Source: Mesostigma viride
Taxonomy: Eukaryota > Streptophyta > Mesostigmatophyceae > Mesostigmatales > Mesostigmataceae
DNA: 64,000 nt
Direction: 5' to 3'
Assembly (NCBI GenBank): GCA_009746045.1
Contig: RPFO01000164.1
Coordinates: 462,712 to 526,711 of the forward strand
Shown here: positions 1 through 10,940 of the stretch, piece after piece
How the letters are laid out: each line of letters starts with the position of its first letter
Position numbering within the stretch: the stretch's first letter is position 1
Notes under the pieces: model-generated
Database searches by the model: none
What the model was told of the DNA's origin: nothing
What the model saw: only the letters and a program-made list of their open reading frames with translations
Program-made: the position numbers and the translations under genes

Positions 1-119
1 ATGGAGGAGCCGATGTTTCCGAGCACGCCCATGCCAACAGGCCCGTAGGCCTCGCATGGCCTTGCTGCAATGGACCTTCGTCCATCCACCAATCCTTGGG
101 CTTGCCCGCCCCTTAAGAA

Positions 120-614
120 GTTGCAACTACTACGCCGTTATCCTTATTGGTTTCTTATCACCTGCCTTGTTGCAACTACCACGCCATTATCCTTATTGGT
201 TTCTTATCACCTGCCTTGTTGCAACTCCTATGCCATTATCCTTATTGGTTTCTTATCACCTGCCTTGTTGCAACTACTACGCCGTTATCCTTATTGGTTT
301 CTTATTACCTGCCTTGTTGCAACTACCACGCCATTATCCTTATTGGTTTCTTATCACCTGCCTTGTTGCAAGTACCACGCCATCATCCTTATTGGTTTCT
401 TATTACCTGCCTTGTTGCAACTACCACGCCACTATCCTTATTGGTTTCTTATCACCTGCCTTGTTGCAACTCCTATGCCATTATCCTTATTGGTTTCTGA
501 TCACCTGCCTTGTTGCAACTACCACGCCATTATCCTTATTGGTTTGTTATCTGCTGCCTTGTTGCAACTCCTACGCCATTATCCTTATTGGTTTCTTATC
601 ACCTGCCTTTCCCG
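120..614. repeat. 49-bp minisatellite, about 10 copies
   Basis: A 49-bp unit built round TTATTGGTTTCTTATCACC recurs at a constant 49-bp step (starts near 142, 191, 240, 289, 338, 387, 436, 485, 534 and 583). Copies differ at a few sites, such as CTACCACGCC against CTCCTATGCC. Since 49 is not a multiple of 3, the reading frame rotates from copy to copy, which explains three overlapping open frames of similar Leu/Pro/Tyr composition. I treat these frames as fortuitous. Confidence 0.93.
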
Positions 615-835
615 TGATCCCGTGCATGCGTTAGTTAAAACAGTCACCATCCGTCACTGCTCGTGTTCATGCGAAACGAGTTTCTTTGAGTGTCACTCTC
701 ACCATCCCGCGTCATCTCTCGTCACTCTTGACATTTCCTGCTTCACACGTGAGTGTGCACAGCTCTTCCCTTCTGTGACATCACACTCACAAACTTGTGT
801 CGTAGTCGCTTGTATCGCCTGTGTTTCGTAAGCAG

Positions 836-3800
836 CTTGTTTGACATCACGCTCAAGGAGGCGGTGCAGGCGTGGCAGGCGGACCACGCGCTGCCGTCGT
901 CCGGCTACTTTGGGCCCATGTCGCGCGAGCTGCTGCTGGGTCAGCAGGAAGGGGTTGGCATCGTCTCTGCGGTCACGGGGGGGCACTTCTCTTCGCCTGC
1001 CGCCTCGCCCGGGGCCCGGCAGGCCGCCAAGCAGGCCAGCAGCAACAGCTGGCCGACCATCAAATCGCAGTCGACTTATCTCACTTCCACAGGTACCTAG
1101 AGCGGGGCACCGCTTGTGTCAGCTAGCCTCTGACTTACCCGCCTCTGTCAGTAGGTACCTGATGGTGGTAGTGTCTGGGCAAGAGGGAGCAGGAAAGAGC
1201 CACACTTCCGCTCTTGCTCTGTCTATTACAAGGCTCCTCCGCTCAGTCACGTGCCTGCGCAAGGTGCTGGCTCACCACATGGCATGCATTTTTTTGGCCG
1301 GCAGTCACAGGGTTGTGTGGTGGTGGTTGTGTGGTGGGGGAAACAACAGGATGTGGGGCACATAGGAGAGTGGCAAGTTGCCTGTTGAAAATGGCCGGCA
1401 GGGCAGCACGTCCCCATGTGTTGTCTCCACCTTGGCAAGTGCCACTACGGCAGTGCCCATGCCGCTCCAGCGTTCATGCATGCATGCTTGCCTAACTCTA
1501 GTACGGCCATCCAACCTACAAATGGCTGATGCCATCACACATTATGGTCCTCTCTTCCCCCGTGTGGGTACCTGCATGTGTCACGTGGCCGGGGTCATCC
1601 GCGTGCCAGCCGTGCGGCCACCCGGAACGGCCGCCCCCCACATCTCCCCCCAGGTCATCACCTCTGTGGCCGTGATCATGGCTGCTGGCATTGGCGCCGT
1701 CATCGCACGAGGCCTGGGCAGCCAAGCAGGTGAGCGCCACGCGGGGTCCTGTGTTTGAGCAGGTCATCGCCTCTGGGGTGCCCTAGTCATGTGGCAACTA
1801 ATGCTATCAAATGCTACTCCCTGGCTCTACACCCCCCATGTTGTGAGTTGGATTTTTTTTTTTTTTTCTGTTGGAGCTGACAAAAGGTGCAAACTCGCTG
1901 GCGAAAGCATCGGCATGTGTCACCAAGTGGCTGCGGCGGCGCATGCTGCCACCTGTCTAGCAGCGCCTCGTTGGTTTGGTCATGGCGGTGTTTGTGCCAA
2001 GGCTTGTCTGGCCACCGGCAGCAGCAGCGGTTTTATGTGCGCCATTCTGTGCTGGATGCTGAGGCATACTGCGTCATGGGGTGCTCGCATGCCCGCGCTT
2101 TCCTGCCAAAACGTTCCCACCGCTGGCGTAGGGATGATTCACCTTGACATCGTTGGTCGAGTATTCCCACACGCCGCTGCTGCTTCCGCCACCTCTGTAC
2201 TCGCTGATGTCATACGTGCGCCGCTGTTCCCACCGCTGCTCCCACCTCGGCAGGCATGTTGCCCGGCCAAGAAGACGCCGGCGCGGCCGCCCGGCCCCCC
2301 AAGCCGCGCCTCAGCCTGAGCAGTGCGGCGCGCGCGCGGGTCAACGGAGCCATGCAGGCTGCGCGCTCCAACAGCCAGCCCGCTGTGGGGGGGGCCAGCG
2401 GCAAGAAGAAGGTCGGCGGCGATGCATCGCCCTCTTCCGGGTGGGGCCTCCAGCCGCTGCTGGGGCTGGGCATGGCCGCGCTGAGTGGTCTGGCAAGCCC
2501 GCTCAAGGGGATATTCGCTCCCAGGGGGGACAAGAACAAGACCCCAGTCGCCAAGGGGGCGGCGTCAGCAGGGGGTGCGGGGGGCCCTCGTCCACGGCTG
2601 GAGAAGCGCAGCCTGGCGTCCGAGTTTGAAGCACAGGTGAGCGAGGGAGGGTGCTGGCGCGGCCGCAGGTGGTGGTGATCATGTCACACCAGCCATGCCT
2701 TCACTCTACACAGAGCGGCAATGTGCTGCATGCATGCGTCCGAAAAACTCTACGAGAAATGGCATGGCGGCCACACGACCATACCGGCATAGAAGGCCTG
2801 CAGAGAAGGCCATCTTCCCGTCCAGACCTGGTCCAGAAGCAGCTAATGCCCTTTTTGCTGTTGCTGCAGGCATGATCTGGATTCGCCTATGTGTGTCTGT
2901 GTGAGAGAGATAGAGAGATAGAGAGAGAGTATGTGTGTGTGTGTGTGTGTTAGCTGTGTGTGCATAGCACTAGTCGTAGCCCACCGTGGCTTCCGTGGCT
3001 GATGGCTTCAACCCGTCGCTATTTCTACGGTGTGGATAGGCATAGGCCTGGCGCCTCACGGGCAGTACCCGTTAGAACCCGCCCTGTCAACATCATCTAT
3101 CGCCATTGTGGCGCGATCAAGCGATAACCTTTTGTTAACGGGTTCCATGGTTCGTGGGTTAGTTTACCCTGCACACATTCCTGTGATGGAGCAGGGAGGG
3201 GGGGTTGACGTCAAGGCAGGGTAGCCGCATACTCATGCAGGGTTGGGGGAGTCCAGGGGCGCAGTGCTGTGCCTTTCTTCATTCAGTCGTCTGTCCTTTG
3301 TAATCACATAAAGTGGGGCTGTTGTTTTAAAAGACTTGGCTGGTTGTGGCATCCCCCCCCCCTCCCCGGTGTCCGCACCTCTCTTGTTGTCCCTGCTCCG
3401 CGCATCCCTCATCGCCACGTGTATGGTCACCAGGTGGACGGCAAGTCTCGCCTGGCGGACATCCCCTCCAAGGTGGCGCTGGGCATTGTGGAGAAGTGCC
3501 TTGAAGAGCTGGAGATGAAGGAGGTGCGTGCCCTGGTCTAGATAGTGGGCGGGTGGGGTTTCGTCTAGATTGTGAGGAGCGTGATGGGAAGGAGGTGCGT
3601 GGCGGTATAGACAGAGGGTGGCTGGGTGTGGGTCTTGATAGGGGTCCCTTGAGAAGTGAAGGTGCTTGTCTCTCTAGATAATGCATGGGTAGAAGGGGTG
3701 AAGGGGCGAAGGAGGTGGATGGCGGGATAGCAAGTGGGTAGGCGGATGGGAAGGAGGTGCGTGGCCGGATAGCTACAATGCCCAGCGTATTTAGTGCAGG

Positions 3801-5132
3801 CCACACCGAATAACAACTGGTTTCTCCTACGATGGAGTTGGTATTGCATTGGCTATACTTCGTGGCGCTGTATGGCAGCAGAGGCATTCTTCTAGCCTCA
3901 ATCTAGTCCAAAATCATCACCTCGAAGTCAGCTTAGTTCAAACTGGAATCTACTTACGAGGCTTTTATTAGATATGCTGGGCACTGTAGCCGGGTTGGGG
4001 GGGTTGGGGGTGGGGGGATGGCGCACTGTGTTTGCCAGAAGCAGGATGTAGACCAACAGGATACAAAAGTCCCCCTAAGTGCTGCTGTTTCCTTCCGCGT
4101 GCTGTGTGCTGCGCACCTTACGCCTCGCCATCTAACAAGTGCATCTCTTCATAATGGTATTGCTGCGGTGATGTACACCAGTACGAGATGCAGGACCGCC
4201 TGCGCGCGATGGAGGACCGCATGGTGGGCATGGAGAGCGCGCTGGAGGCGGGCGGGCGGCCCGCGGTCGACGCCACGGTCGACGCCTCCCTCGCGCAAGC
4301 CGAGAAGCTGATCGCTGGTCTGCAGACGCGGCTCAGCCGCACAGAGGCCGCGCTGGCAGATGCCACCGAGCGCGGGTACGAGCGGGGCCAGGCGCTCAAC
4401 GACCGCCTCATGGCCATCGAGGGCGCTCTTGATGACATGGTGCCCTTGCTGCGGGGCCAGATTGCCGAGTTACAACGCAAGGTGGGGGCAGGTGCCAGCG
4501 GTGGCCGGTCGCTTACCCCCGCGGACGCCTCGGTCCTGGATGAGGTCGCCGAGCGGGTCGACTTGGCCCTCTCGGAGCTGACCAGCCTCGCCGCACGCGT
4601 GCGGTCCGTTGAGGAGGCACCACGTGGCGGCGGCAAGTCGGTCGCGGCTCTCGAGGTGCGCGTGAACAGCGTGGAGGAGCACCTGTCGCGCGAGATGGAG
4701 GAGGCGATGCACAAGCTGGACGTGGTCGCCGAGGTCGTCGAGGAGGTGGCCCGCCTCTCCAAGGAGCAGCAGGACGCAATTTCGCGGTCGCCGCCCTCGC
4801 TGTTGGCAAACGTCACGGGGGACATTGTCAAGCGCCTGGAGGCGGTGGAGGGCCGGGTCGGCGCGCTGGACCGGGCTGCCGCCGCCTCCAGCACTGGTCC
4901 ATCCGCCAGCAGCAGCAGCTACGTAAAGGACATGGCGGAGCTTCGTGGCCGCGTGGGGGAGCTTGAGGAGGCCCTTGAGGCGGCGCTGGAGAGCATGGAC
5001 GCCGGCGCGGCGATGGACGTGATCTCCGTGCTCGAGCGCAAGGTGGAGGAATTGGAGGCCAGCGTGGGCAAGGGGAAGGGGGGGGTTGATGCCGCAGAGT
5101 CGGCACCAAGGAAGGAGGAGAAGGCGGTTTGA
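836..5132 (+). CDS. PG-binding-like / one-TM / coiled-coil protein (spliced, 5' part uncertain)
   Basis: Five coding blocks read as exons: 836-1092, 1654-1729, 2254-2636, 3434-3523 and 4182-5132 (TGA). The last four join in phase with clean borders: G|GTGAGC after 1729, CAG|GTGAGC after 2636, GAG|GTGCGT after 3523, and CAG before 1654, 2254 and 3434. Block 1 has the spacing of a peptidoglycan_binding_1 repeat (LKEAVQAWQ, then GYFGPMSRELLLG). Block 2 is a hydrophobic helix (VITSVAVIMAAGIGAVIARG), probably membrane-spanning. Block 3 is basic and Ala/Gly/Pro-rich. Block 5, about 316 residues, is heptad-rich coiled coil (RLRAMEDRM, LRGRVGELEEALEAALE). The join from block 1 to block 2 is off by phase, so a small exon is missing or the donor differs. 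No start codon was identified; the N-terminus may lie left of 836 or outside the window. PG-binding folds occur in some plastid and secreted proteins of algae, but targeting is not visible. The function is unknown. Confidence 0.62.
2904..2952. repeat. GA/TG microsatellite in intron
   Basis: A run of GAGAGATA and GAGAGA passes into (TG)n within the intron between the second-last pair of coding blocks of the first gene. Confidence 0.85.
3548..3780. repeat. Imperfect G-rich tandem repeat in intron
   Basis: Diverged units containing GGGAAGGAGGTGCGTGGC and GGATAG recur through this stretch of the last intron of the first gene. The first unit copies the exon end (AAGGAG|GTGCGTG) at 3516-3530, so the repeat may have grown from the splice donor region. 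Confidence 0.6.
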
Positions 5133-5645
5133 GCCCGGTGGGCGGGGGGGGGGGGGGGGCGGATGGGATGTTTGGTAAGCAAGGAAGCCTGGGGGCGTTG
5201 GAATACCCGCCGTACAGCATGCTAGCTATTGTGAGTGGAAACTGGGTGTGGAACGGTCCTTGATCATTTCACCAATGAAGAGGCTGGTTGCAACAAGGAT
5301 GAGACAACCAGCAATATCTCGAGCTACCATGGTCCGGATTCTCCCGATTTCTGGCCTGCGCTGGTTGTCTCCTTGATATGTTGCAAAGGCCGGAGACAAG
5401 GCCTAGCTCTGAAAGCCAGGACGAGCTGTGTGCTTCTTTTGGTGCATATGTGAGTCTCCTTGATATGTGAATAGTCTCTTTGATACGTGAATAGTTACAG
5501 CACGTGCACTTTGAAGTCTGGGTTTGCATGCATTATATTTCCATCACGTTTACAGGTATCGCTTCATAGCAAAGAGAAATTGACGTCACCCTGACCTGGT
5601 GCCAAGGATAATGTATTGTGCCCGTGTGATAATGCTATATTATGA
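5133..5645. other. Intergenic; holds one copy of a dispersed repeat
   Basis: No gene is seen after the stop codon at 5132. Positions about 5318-5382 hold a block (CTCGAGCTACCATGG ... GGTTGTCTCCTTGATA) repeated at about 27963-28023 and inverted at about 55496-55556. In the 27.9-kb copy this block continues into a hairpin plus TTAA tail, so it is probably the 3' part of a non-LTR element. Confidence 0.65.
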
Positions 5646-5649
5646 TTAA

Positions 5650-7556
5650 GGGGACTCGGCGCGGCGAATTTTTTCCGCGCCAAAAAAATTCCGCGGTACC
5701 CTCCGTACCGTGAAAAGTGGGTGCACGGTGCGCGCACCCCTTGCGGAAGTGGCCATGGCGACTGCTTTTAGACGAAACGTGACAAATCTGGCTCGCGGAA
5801 AGCAGAAAAAATGCTCGATTGTTGGAGAAAATTAGTTACTGATTCTACTTTATGGTGGGATGGTTGCGATCTATAATGTCGTGGGCTTTTTTTCTTTACC
5901 ATCGGCAGGGGGGCTCCGGCCTGAATTTCTGTCGGGATGAATAAAGTATAATGGATGCCTGCAGGTGTGATTGTCGATTGTTGCCAGTTTTGATGGTCCT
6001 AATGGAAGCTAGTTTAATGATGTTTCTAAAGCCGTAAAAATTCCCGCTGCTATCCTTACCTTTCCCGTCATTTTGCGGTAAGATAACATTAGGCCTGCGC
6101 GATGCGCGCCCGACCTCTCCATGAAAGGGTGGCCTTTCTTGTGCGCCTGGGCACGAATAAATGCCCGTTATGGTACGTTCTTGTATTAAACGTCCTAAGA
6201 TAGCGCTTTCCTGCTTTCTTAGCTCGTTGAGCGTAAGCTTTTTGCCTTCTTTCCGGCCAGATGCAGCCATGAACTTGCGGGTCCTGGCGCTGCATCGCTA
6301 GATTCCTGGATGTTTTTTAGCAAGTTCGTCTGTGACGTGGCTGGCTTGCTGCAGCGCGTGGCCCACAACCTGTCGGGAAGGTGTAATGCTTTTATTTACA
6401 TGCTTCTCTGAAATTTCTTTTGCTTTATAGACAGTTGTGTTCGAGGAAATTCACGCGGTCTTCCTAAGCAGCGGCATCATTTTCCCCAGACACTGACGAG
6501 CTGGCACCTGTCTCCTAAAGAAAGTGGCTCGTCCTTGTTAGAAAGGAGGCAGTGTGCATTTTGCGGGACACAATGCTTTGGTGGCACATGCGTCAGGTAG
6601 GTTGTTCCAATGGTCTCTTCACCTTTCCCACTGAGTAAATGATAGCCTTTGTCATGCTAACCAGAGCAGCTAGCCACAGGTTGGCTGGATAAAAAGTCAG
6701 CTTATTTTCTCTTTATATACTGCATGTGTGGTCCTCCACATGTCCGGCTTGTTGGGCATTTTGGAACAGGGTTTTTAATGTGTTGTTGGGTGGAACAACT
6801 TGGTTGTTGGCACAAAATCGCACATTATTAGCCTGAGATAGGCATGACATATGCTGCTCAGGCGTGTCGTCCTACCAGCCTTGTTGATAAGGGTAGACTC
6901 ACAAGGCTGGCTGTGCCGATGGAGGGGTGGGGCGTATGACGCTCCGGACATCCTCCTCACACTCCGTGATCAAAGTGGGCATGTTTTTGGGTGTCTAGGG
7001 TAGCAAAACAGATGTCATTTTGGCTCAGCACTAGCTCAATTCTCTTTTAGCGTCTACCCAGGTGGCATCACAGGAAAATCAATAACTTGAGCTACGCTTG
7101 TCAGAATGAGCTCAAATTTTGGCAGTGTGTTTCCCCCCACTCAGTGGAATTTAAAATGTATGGATGACCCAATCTGATGTGTTAATGATTTGATTTATTT
7201 TTTTTTGCTAAAAAAAGTACCCATTTTGCGGGAAAATTAATAACTCAAACAAATGTGACCATTTTGGCCATGTAAATAGCCCAGCTTTTAAAAAAGTGGG
7301 GGAACTTTGCAGAAATGTATGGGCAGGTCATTTAGACAAGTGGTTTGTCTTGGGCAAAATATCTCATAAATAGCGTCTTTTTCTATTTTTAGCTCGCCAC
7401 CGGTGCGTGGTTGGGGGTAGTACCCCCAACAAGTGGTGGTATGAATGTCCAAACATCATATTTATGGTACCCAATCATCACTAGATGGTTCCCATGTGCA
7501 TTGGAACTGATACTCACTAAAGTCTGTTTTTCAGGCTTTTGGACGTGCGAGTCCCC
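5650..7556. mobile_element. TTAA-flanked element, 1.91 kb, no transposase seen
   Basis: TTAA at 5646-5649 is followed by GGGGACTCG, and its reverse complement CGAGTCCCC precedes TTAA at 7557-7560. A subterminal palindrome with 7-bp arms (GGCGCGG/CCGCGCC) sits at 5658-5681. TTAA duplication and short G/C-led inverted ends are the hallmarks of piggyBac-type insertions. The inside has only short frames. The best, 5896-6270 on the minus strand, starts MAASGRKEGKKLTLNELRKQ and matches nothing I know. There is no empty site in this window, so this is the weakest of the four such elements. Confidence 0.6.
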
Positions 7557-7560
7557 TTAA

Positions 7561-8569
7561 ACTATTCCTTACCGCACTATTCTTGGCCAGCCAGGGTGGC
7601 ATGTCCTGACGTTGCCTGGCCCTAAGGACATCCCCAGACTGCATGGTTGTATTGTGTAGTGCGAGTGGGAAATGGTATACGTGATATTGATCGTATCTAT
7701 GGCTGCTCCTTAGACATATTATATTTTGCCACCAACATTCCGACAACGTCTTCAACTCGTGACGCTCTTTCGCTGGATACCATTCTTGACGATGTCCAAC
7801 AAACTCACATCAATGGCACCGCAATCACCAAGAACAACGCTAGCAAATGGCTGAGAAATACGGAAGCAGTTTCCATGGTGCCCTGAGGAAAACCCACTGC
7901 CAGAAAACACATGCACCGCCATATACCTTTGCTTTAATAAAAACTACAAGCATACCGGCATTCGCTTGAAGCCAGCTGATATCTTGCTGCTTTTTTCAGC
8001 ATGACGGACGCCCAAGCTACGAAACATCACAATTACATTGAAATGACCTTTTTTTGTCTTAACACCCCAGTACAGTAATACTAATCTGTACAGCGGCCAG
8101 ATCCTATACAGCAGGTCTGTTATACAGGCACAGTAATCACAGAGTACAGTCCCCACAGTGATTATGGCATCGATCTGCATCCAATAGTCCAAGACCAATT
8201 TGCGGTATAACAGATCACATGTCAATTAAGGTTCCTATTTCCTGCGTACGAGGTATCAATCCAATACCGACCTAGCCAAAGCACCTAACTCCTGTCAGCC
8301 CAGGAATATTACTGTCGGCCCAACATGCATGCCGCCGGCAGATAAAGTAAATATTCACGTGCGCCCTTTGTCAACAGCCGGCCGGCTCGCGCTCGCGCGC
8401 GACCGGGGAAGTCGGAATGCCATAACTTTCTATAGCTTGATACTTGTGGGAATGAACTCGTTCCGGTGGCGCTGGAATCGTAGAGATATGCCGAATCAGG
8501 AACATGCCAATGCGCTTGGCGTTAACTGGCACAGCTAGGCAAACATTCTAGGCATGGCTGCCAAGGCGG
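7561..8569. other. Intergenic, no gene recognised
   Basis: About 1 kb with only short frames in both strands, no family motif and no exon-like GC-rich block. AT content is higher than in the host exons. Confidence 0.5.
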
Positions 8570-8626
8570 CAGTGACTACCAATGAATACAAGCTAGGGCT
8601 ATTCTAGCCCGCAGGGGCCGTCCACA
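8570..8626 (-). mobile_element. Fragment of ORF1-only retroelement
   Basis: Read on the minus strand, this matches the end of ORF1 and the beginning of the 3' UTR of the copy at 10949-11250 (shared GGCTAGAATAGCCCTAGC with small changes). It abuts the TTAA tract at 8627 and looks like the target into which that copy inserted. Confidence 0.55.
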
Positions 8627-8738
8627 TTAATTAATTAATTATTAATTAATTAATTAATTAATTAATTAATTAATTAATTAATTAATTAATTAATTAATTA
8701 ATTAATTAATTAATTAATTAATTAATTAATTAATTAGG
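8627..8738. repeat. (TTAA)n tract, about 112 bp
   Basis: An almost perfect TTAA tetranucleotide array with one phase slip near 8640. It sits exactly where the minus-strand retroelement at 8739-8750/10941-11250 should have its tail, so I read it as an expanded retroelement tail. Confidence 0.9.
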
Positions 8739-8752
8739 AACATAACTCCGCA

Positions 8753-9055
8753 AATTAAGAATTTAGCCATGCTATGCCATGCAGAGAGATGCTCTCTGTC
8801 GAGAAGCCATGCCCTAGCTCTTGTATAGCCATGATGATCTTCCCCCACATGACATACTCCCCCTTAGCTGGGCATAGTGTGAAGATCATGCGGGTGCCGG
8901 TGCCCTTGAGGCACCTAGAGCAAGTGCTGCTTACATTCCACTCTTGCATGCAGGAAGTAGCCTAGAATGTATTAAAAGCCATATGCCCCTTCTCAGGGAT
9001 ATGTGCTACATTGACTCCCAACGGAGTGATGTTGATAATTAATTAATTAATTAAG
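8753..9055 (+). mobile_element. 3'-UTR-only copy of ORF1-type retroelement
   Basis: This is about 300 bp closely similar to 10145-10441, the 3' UTR of the neighbouring element. It ends in the hairpin ACTCC-CAAC-GGAGT and a TTAA tail. A 9-bp duplication AACTCCGCA lies at 8744-8752 and 9056-9064. The copy is severely 5'-truncated, as target-primed reverse transcription produces. Confidence 0.8.
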
Positions 9056-9081
9056 AACTCCGCAGCGTAGGATAGCATTTG

Positions 9082-10441
9082 CCCCCATCTCCAGCACGCC
9101 ATCCTCAACTCCCTTCTCCAGCGCTCTGACGGCGAGATCTGGGCTCCACCCCTTTCCGTCCCCACCCTCCGCTCCATCCTCACGGAAGCCTTTCAGCAGC
9201 ACGTGACCCCCCTTGCTGCCGACATAGCAGCAATCGGCGGCACGCTGACTGCTGAACTTCCTCACATTTCCACCGCCGCCGCCTCCACCTCCACGGCCAT
9301 TTCCGCCTCCACTGCCGACATCAAAGCCCAGCTCCTCGACCTCGACCAACGCCTTCAAGCCACCGCCAACGCCCTTGAGAGCTTGCATGACACCGCCGGC
9401 CTCACCGCCCAGGCGGTGAAGGACATCGCCGCCCAGCCGGCGCCTGCTGGCTCGGCCGGCGATGCTCCCTCCACCTGGGCGGACTTGCTTAAGCAGCACA
9501 CCACCTCCACCACCTCCACCATCTCGGCACAACTCAAGCAACAAGCCCTCGACCTTCGCGAGGAAGCCGACATCGCCCGGCGCAGCCACAATGTCATCGT
9601 CAAGCACTTCGACCAGCAGGCAGGTGAGACCTCCACGAGCCTTCTTGAGGCATTTAAGCGCGCCATTCTTGCCCCCATGTTACTCACTGGTGAGCTGGAC
9701 ATGTCGGCTGTCCGCCTCCCCCGCGCGCGGGGGAAGGCTGGCCCGGCCCCCGTGCTCCTCACCTTTAAGTACATGGCGGACAAGCTGGCGTTCCTTAAAT
9801 GCCGCAAGAAGCTCTCGGAGACTCGCTTCACGCTGGACGACGACTTGACCCTGGCCCAGCAACAACGGCGACGCGAGCTATGGCCGGCCTACCTTCAGCT
9901 CCGGCAGAGCGCAAGGGGGAAGCCGGTATACTGGAGGGGGGCGGTCATCCACGTTGACCACAAGCCCTGGCAGCCCCCTCCTGCCACCTCAGACTAGGAA
10001 TATATATACCAGTAGTGTAGATTAGTAAGGCTTAGCCTAGCATGTGGCCCACGCGCATGTGCGCCCATAATGGCCCCCATGGATGATGCCTTCAACATTT
10101 AGCCATGCTTTGTCTATAATGGGACCCCCATGGATGTTGCATTAAGAACTTAGCCATGCTATGCCATGCAGAGAGATGCTCTCTGTCGAGAAGCCATGCC
10201 CTAGCCCTTGCATAGCCATGATGATCTTCCTCCCCCGTGCCAGGATCCCCTTAGCTGGGTTGAACCTGAGACAGCATGGTGGTGCCGGTGCCCTTGCGGC
10301 ACCTAGAGCAAGTGTTGCTTACATTCCCACCCTTGCATGAAGTAGCCTAGGATGTATTTAAAGCCATATGCCCCTTCTCAGGGATATGTGCTACATTGAC
10401 TCCCAACGGAGTGATGTTGATAATTAATAATTAATTAATTA
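9082..10441 (+). mobile_element. Half-LINE: ORF1 plus 3' UTR, no reverse transcriptase
   Basis: A 1360-bp insertion bounded by the 10-bp duplication ATAGCATTTG (9072-9081 and 10442-10451). The target is LINE reverse-transcriptase sequence, whose uninterrupted form is seen near 51405-51425. It contains ORF1 (9083-9997), about 440 bp of 3' UTR, a CAAC-loop hairpin (near 10399-10412) and a TTAA tail. No ORF2 lies between ORF1 and the 3' UTR. The start is 5'-truncated inside the open frame. Confidence 0.82.
9083..9997 (+). CDS. LINE ORF1-like RNA-binding protein (5'-truncated)
   Basis: The frame is open from the left edge of the insertion to TAG at 9997, about 304 residues, with no upstream ATG because the copy is truncated. 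The first half is Ala/Thr/Ser-rich with heptad character, as in LINE-1 ORF1p coiled coils. The middle (NVIVKHFDQQAG) fits an RRM-like strand. The C-terminal part, LPRARGKAGPAPVLLTF then KCRKKLSETRFTLDDDLT and QQRRRELWP, matches the layout of the ORF1p C-terminal domain: an R/PRP strand, a K-rich helix and a D-D-L-T turn. A GVYWRG-type strand follows near the end. Such proteins coat the element RNA. Related frames lie at 27210-27653 and 56732-57440 on the minus strand. The family call is by pattern only. Confidence 0.7.
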   Translation, partial: PHLQHAILNSLLQRSDGEIWAPPLSVPTLRSILTEAFQQHVTPLAADIAAIGGTLTAELPHISTAAASTSTAISASTADIKAQLLDLDQRLQATANALESLHDTAGLTAQAVKDIAAQPAPAGSAGDAPSTWADLLKQHTTSTTSTISAQLKQQALDLREEADIARRSHNVIVKHFDQQAGETSTSLLEAFKRAILAPMLLTGELDMSAVRLPRARGKAGPAPVLLTFKYMADKLAFLKCRKKLSETRFTLDDDLTLAQQQRRRELWPAYLQLRQSARGKPVYWRGAVIHVDHKPWQPPPATSD

Positions 10442-10940
10442 ATAGCATTTGTAGGACACCTTGCTCGCACCAGCCAGGTCGACACCGCCCTTGGTCTGGC
10501 AGGCCCCCAGCGGCTTGGCCAGCCAGGGCGTCATATTCTGACCTGGCCTGGACCCAAGGGCATTCCCAAAAGGGTAGGGAAACATGCCACGAACTACATC
10601 CAGATGTCGCCGGCGCCGACCTAGTGGTCCCAGCCCAGTTTGAACACCGCATCCACTCTAGTCTCCCTTCTTTGGACTGCCATGCAGAACAAGATGCGGT
10701 GGCATCTGGAAGATTGTCAAGGCTCACACGCCAGCCCCTGTGGGCAAGCCACCTCCCCCCAAGAGGAGGCGGCGTTTTGATGAGTAACTAGTGTAGTTAG
10801 GATTTTTCTAGACTAGATACTGCTTAGAGTTAGGTTAGTTCGATTACGCAGCTCCCTCCACTCCACCCACCCATCAAGGAATATGTGCTACATGATCTCC
10901 CAACGGAGGCATGTTATAATTTAGTTTAATGTTAAATATT

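Larger units (their letters stand above)
8751..10940 (+). mobile_element. 5'-truncated LINE 3' fragment, interrupted twice
   Basis: LINE sequence at 8751-8752, 9065-9081 and 10442-10940 matches the 3' end of the LINE at 49397-51869. It includes the region encoding the end of the reverse transcriptase (GPQRLGQPG-like, then PPPKRRRRFDE-like) and the terminal ATGTGCTACATGATCTCCC. An 8-bp duplication TAACTCCG flanks it at 8743-8750 and 10941-10948. The intervening sequence is two later insertions (8753-9055 and 9082-10441). Confidence 0.75.

Noticed and set aside
56-831. Overlapping frames of 117-253 codons over the 49-bp array
   Set aside because: Produced by a stop-free minisatellite whose unit is not a multiple of 3.
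1163-1230. Walker-A-like peptide GQEGAGKSHTS
   Set aside because: Lies in the intron region between blocks 1 and 2 of the first gene, in a frame that does not join to them, with no Walker B or NTPase context.
4118-4894. 258-codon minus frame opposite the coiled-coil exon
   Set aside because: Ser/Arg/Ala shadow of a GC-rich coiled-coil exon that has clear splice borders and heptads on +.
8755-10441. A pair of about 300-bp direct repeats flanking an ORF, resembling LTRs
   Set aside because: The two repeats each end in a hairpin and TTAA tail and have separate target duplications, so they are two independent non-LTR insertions sharing a 3' UTR.
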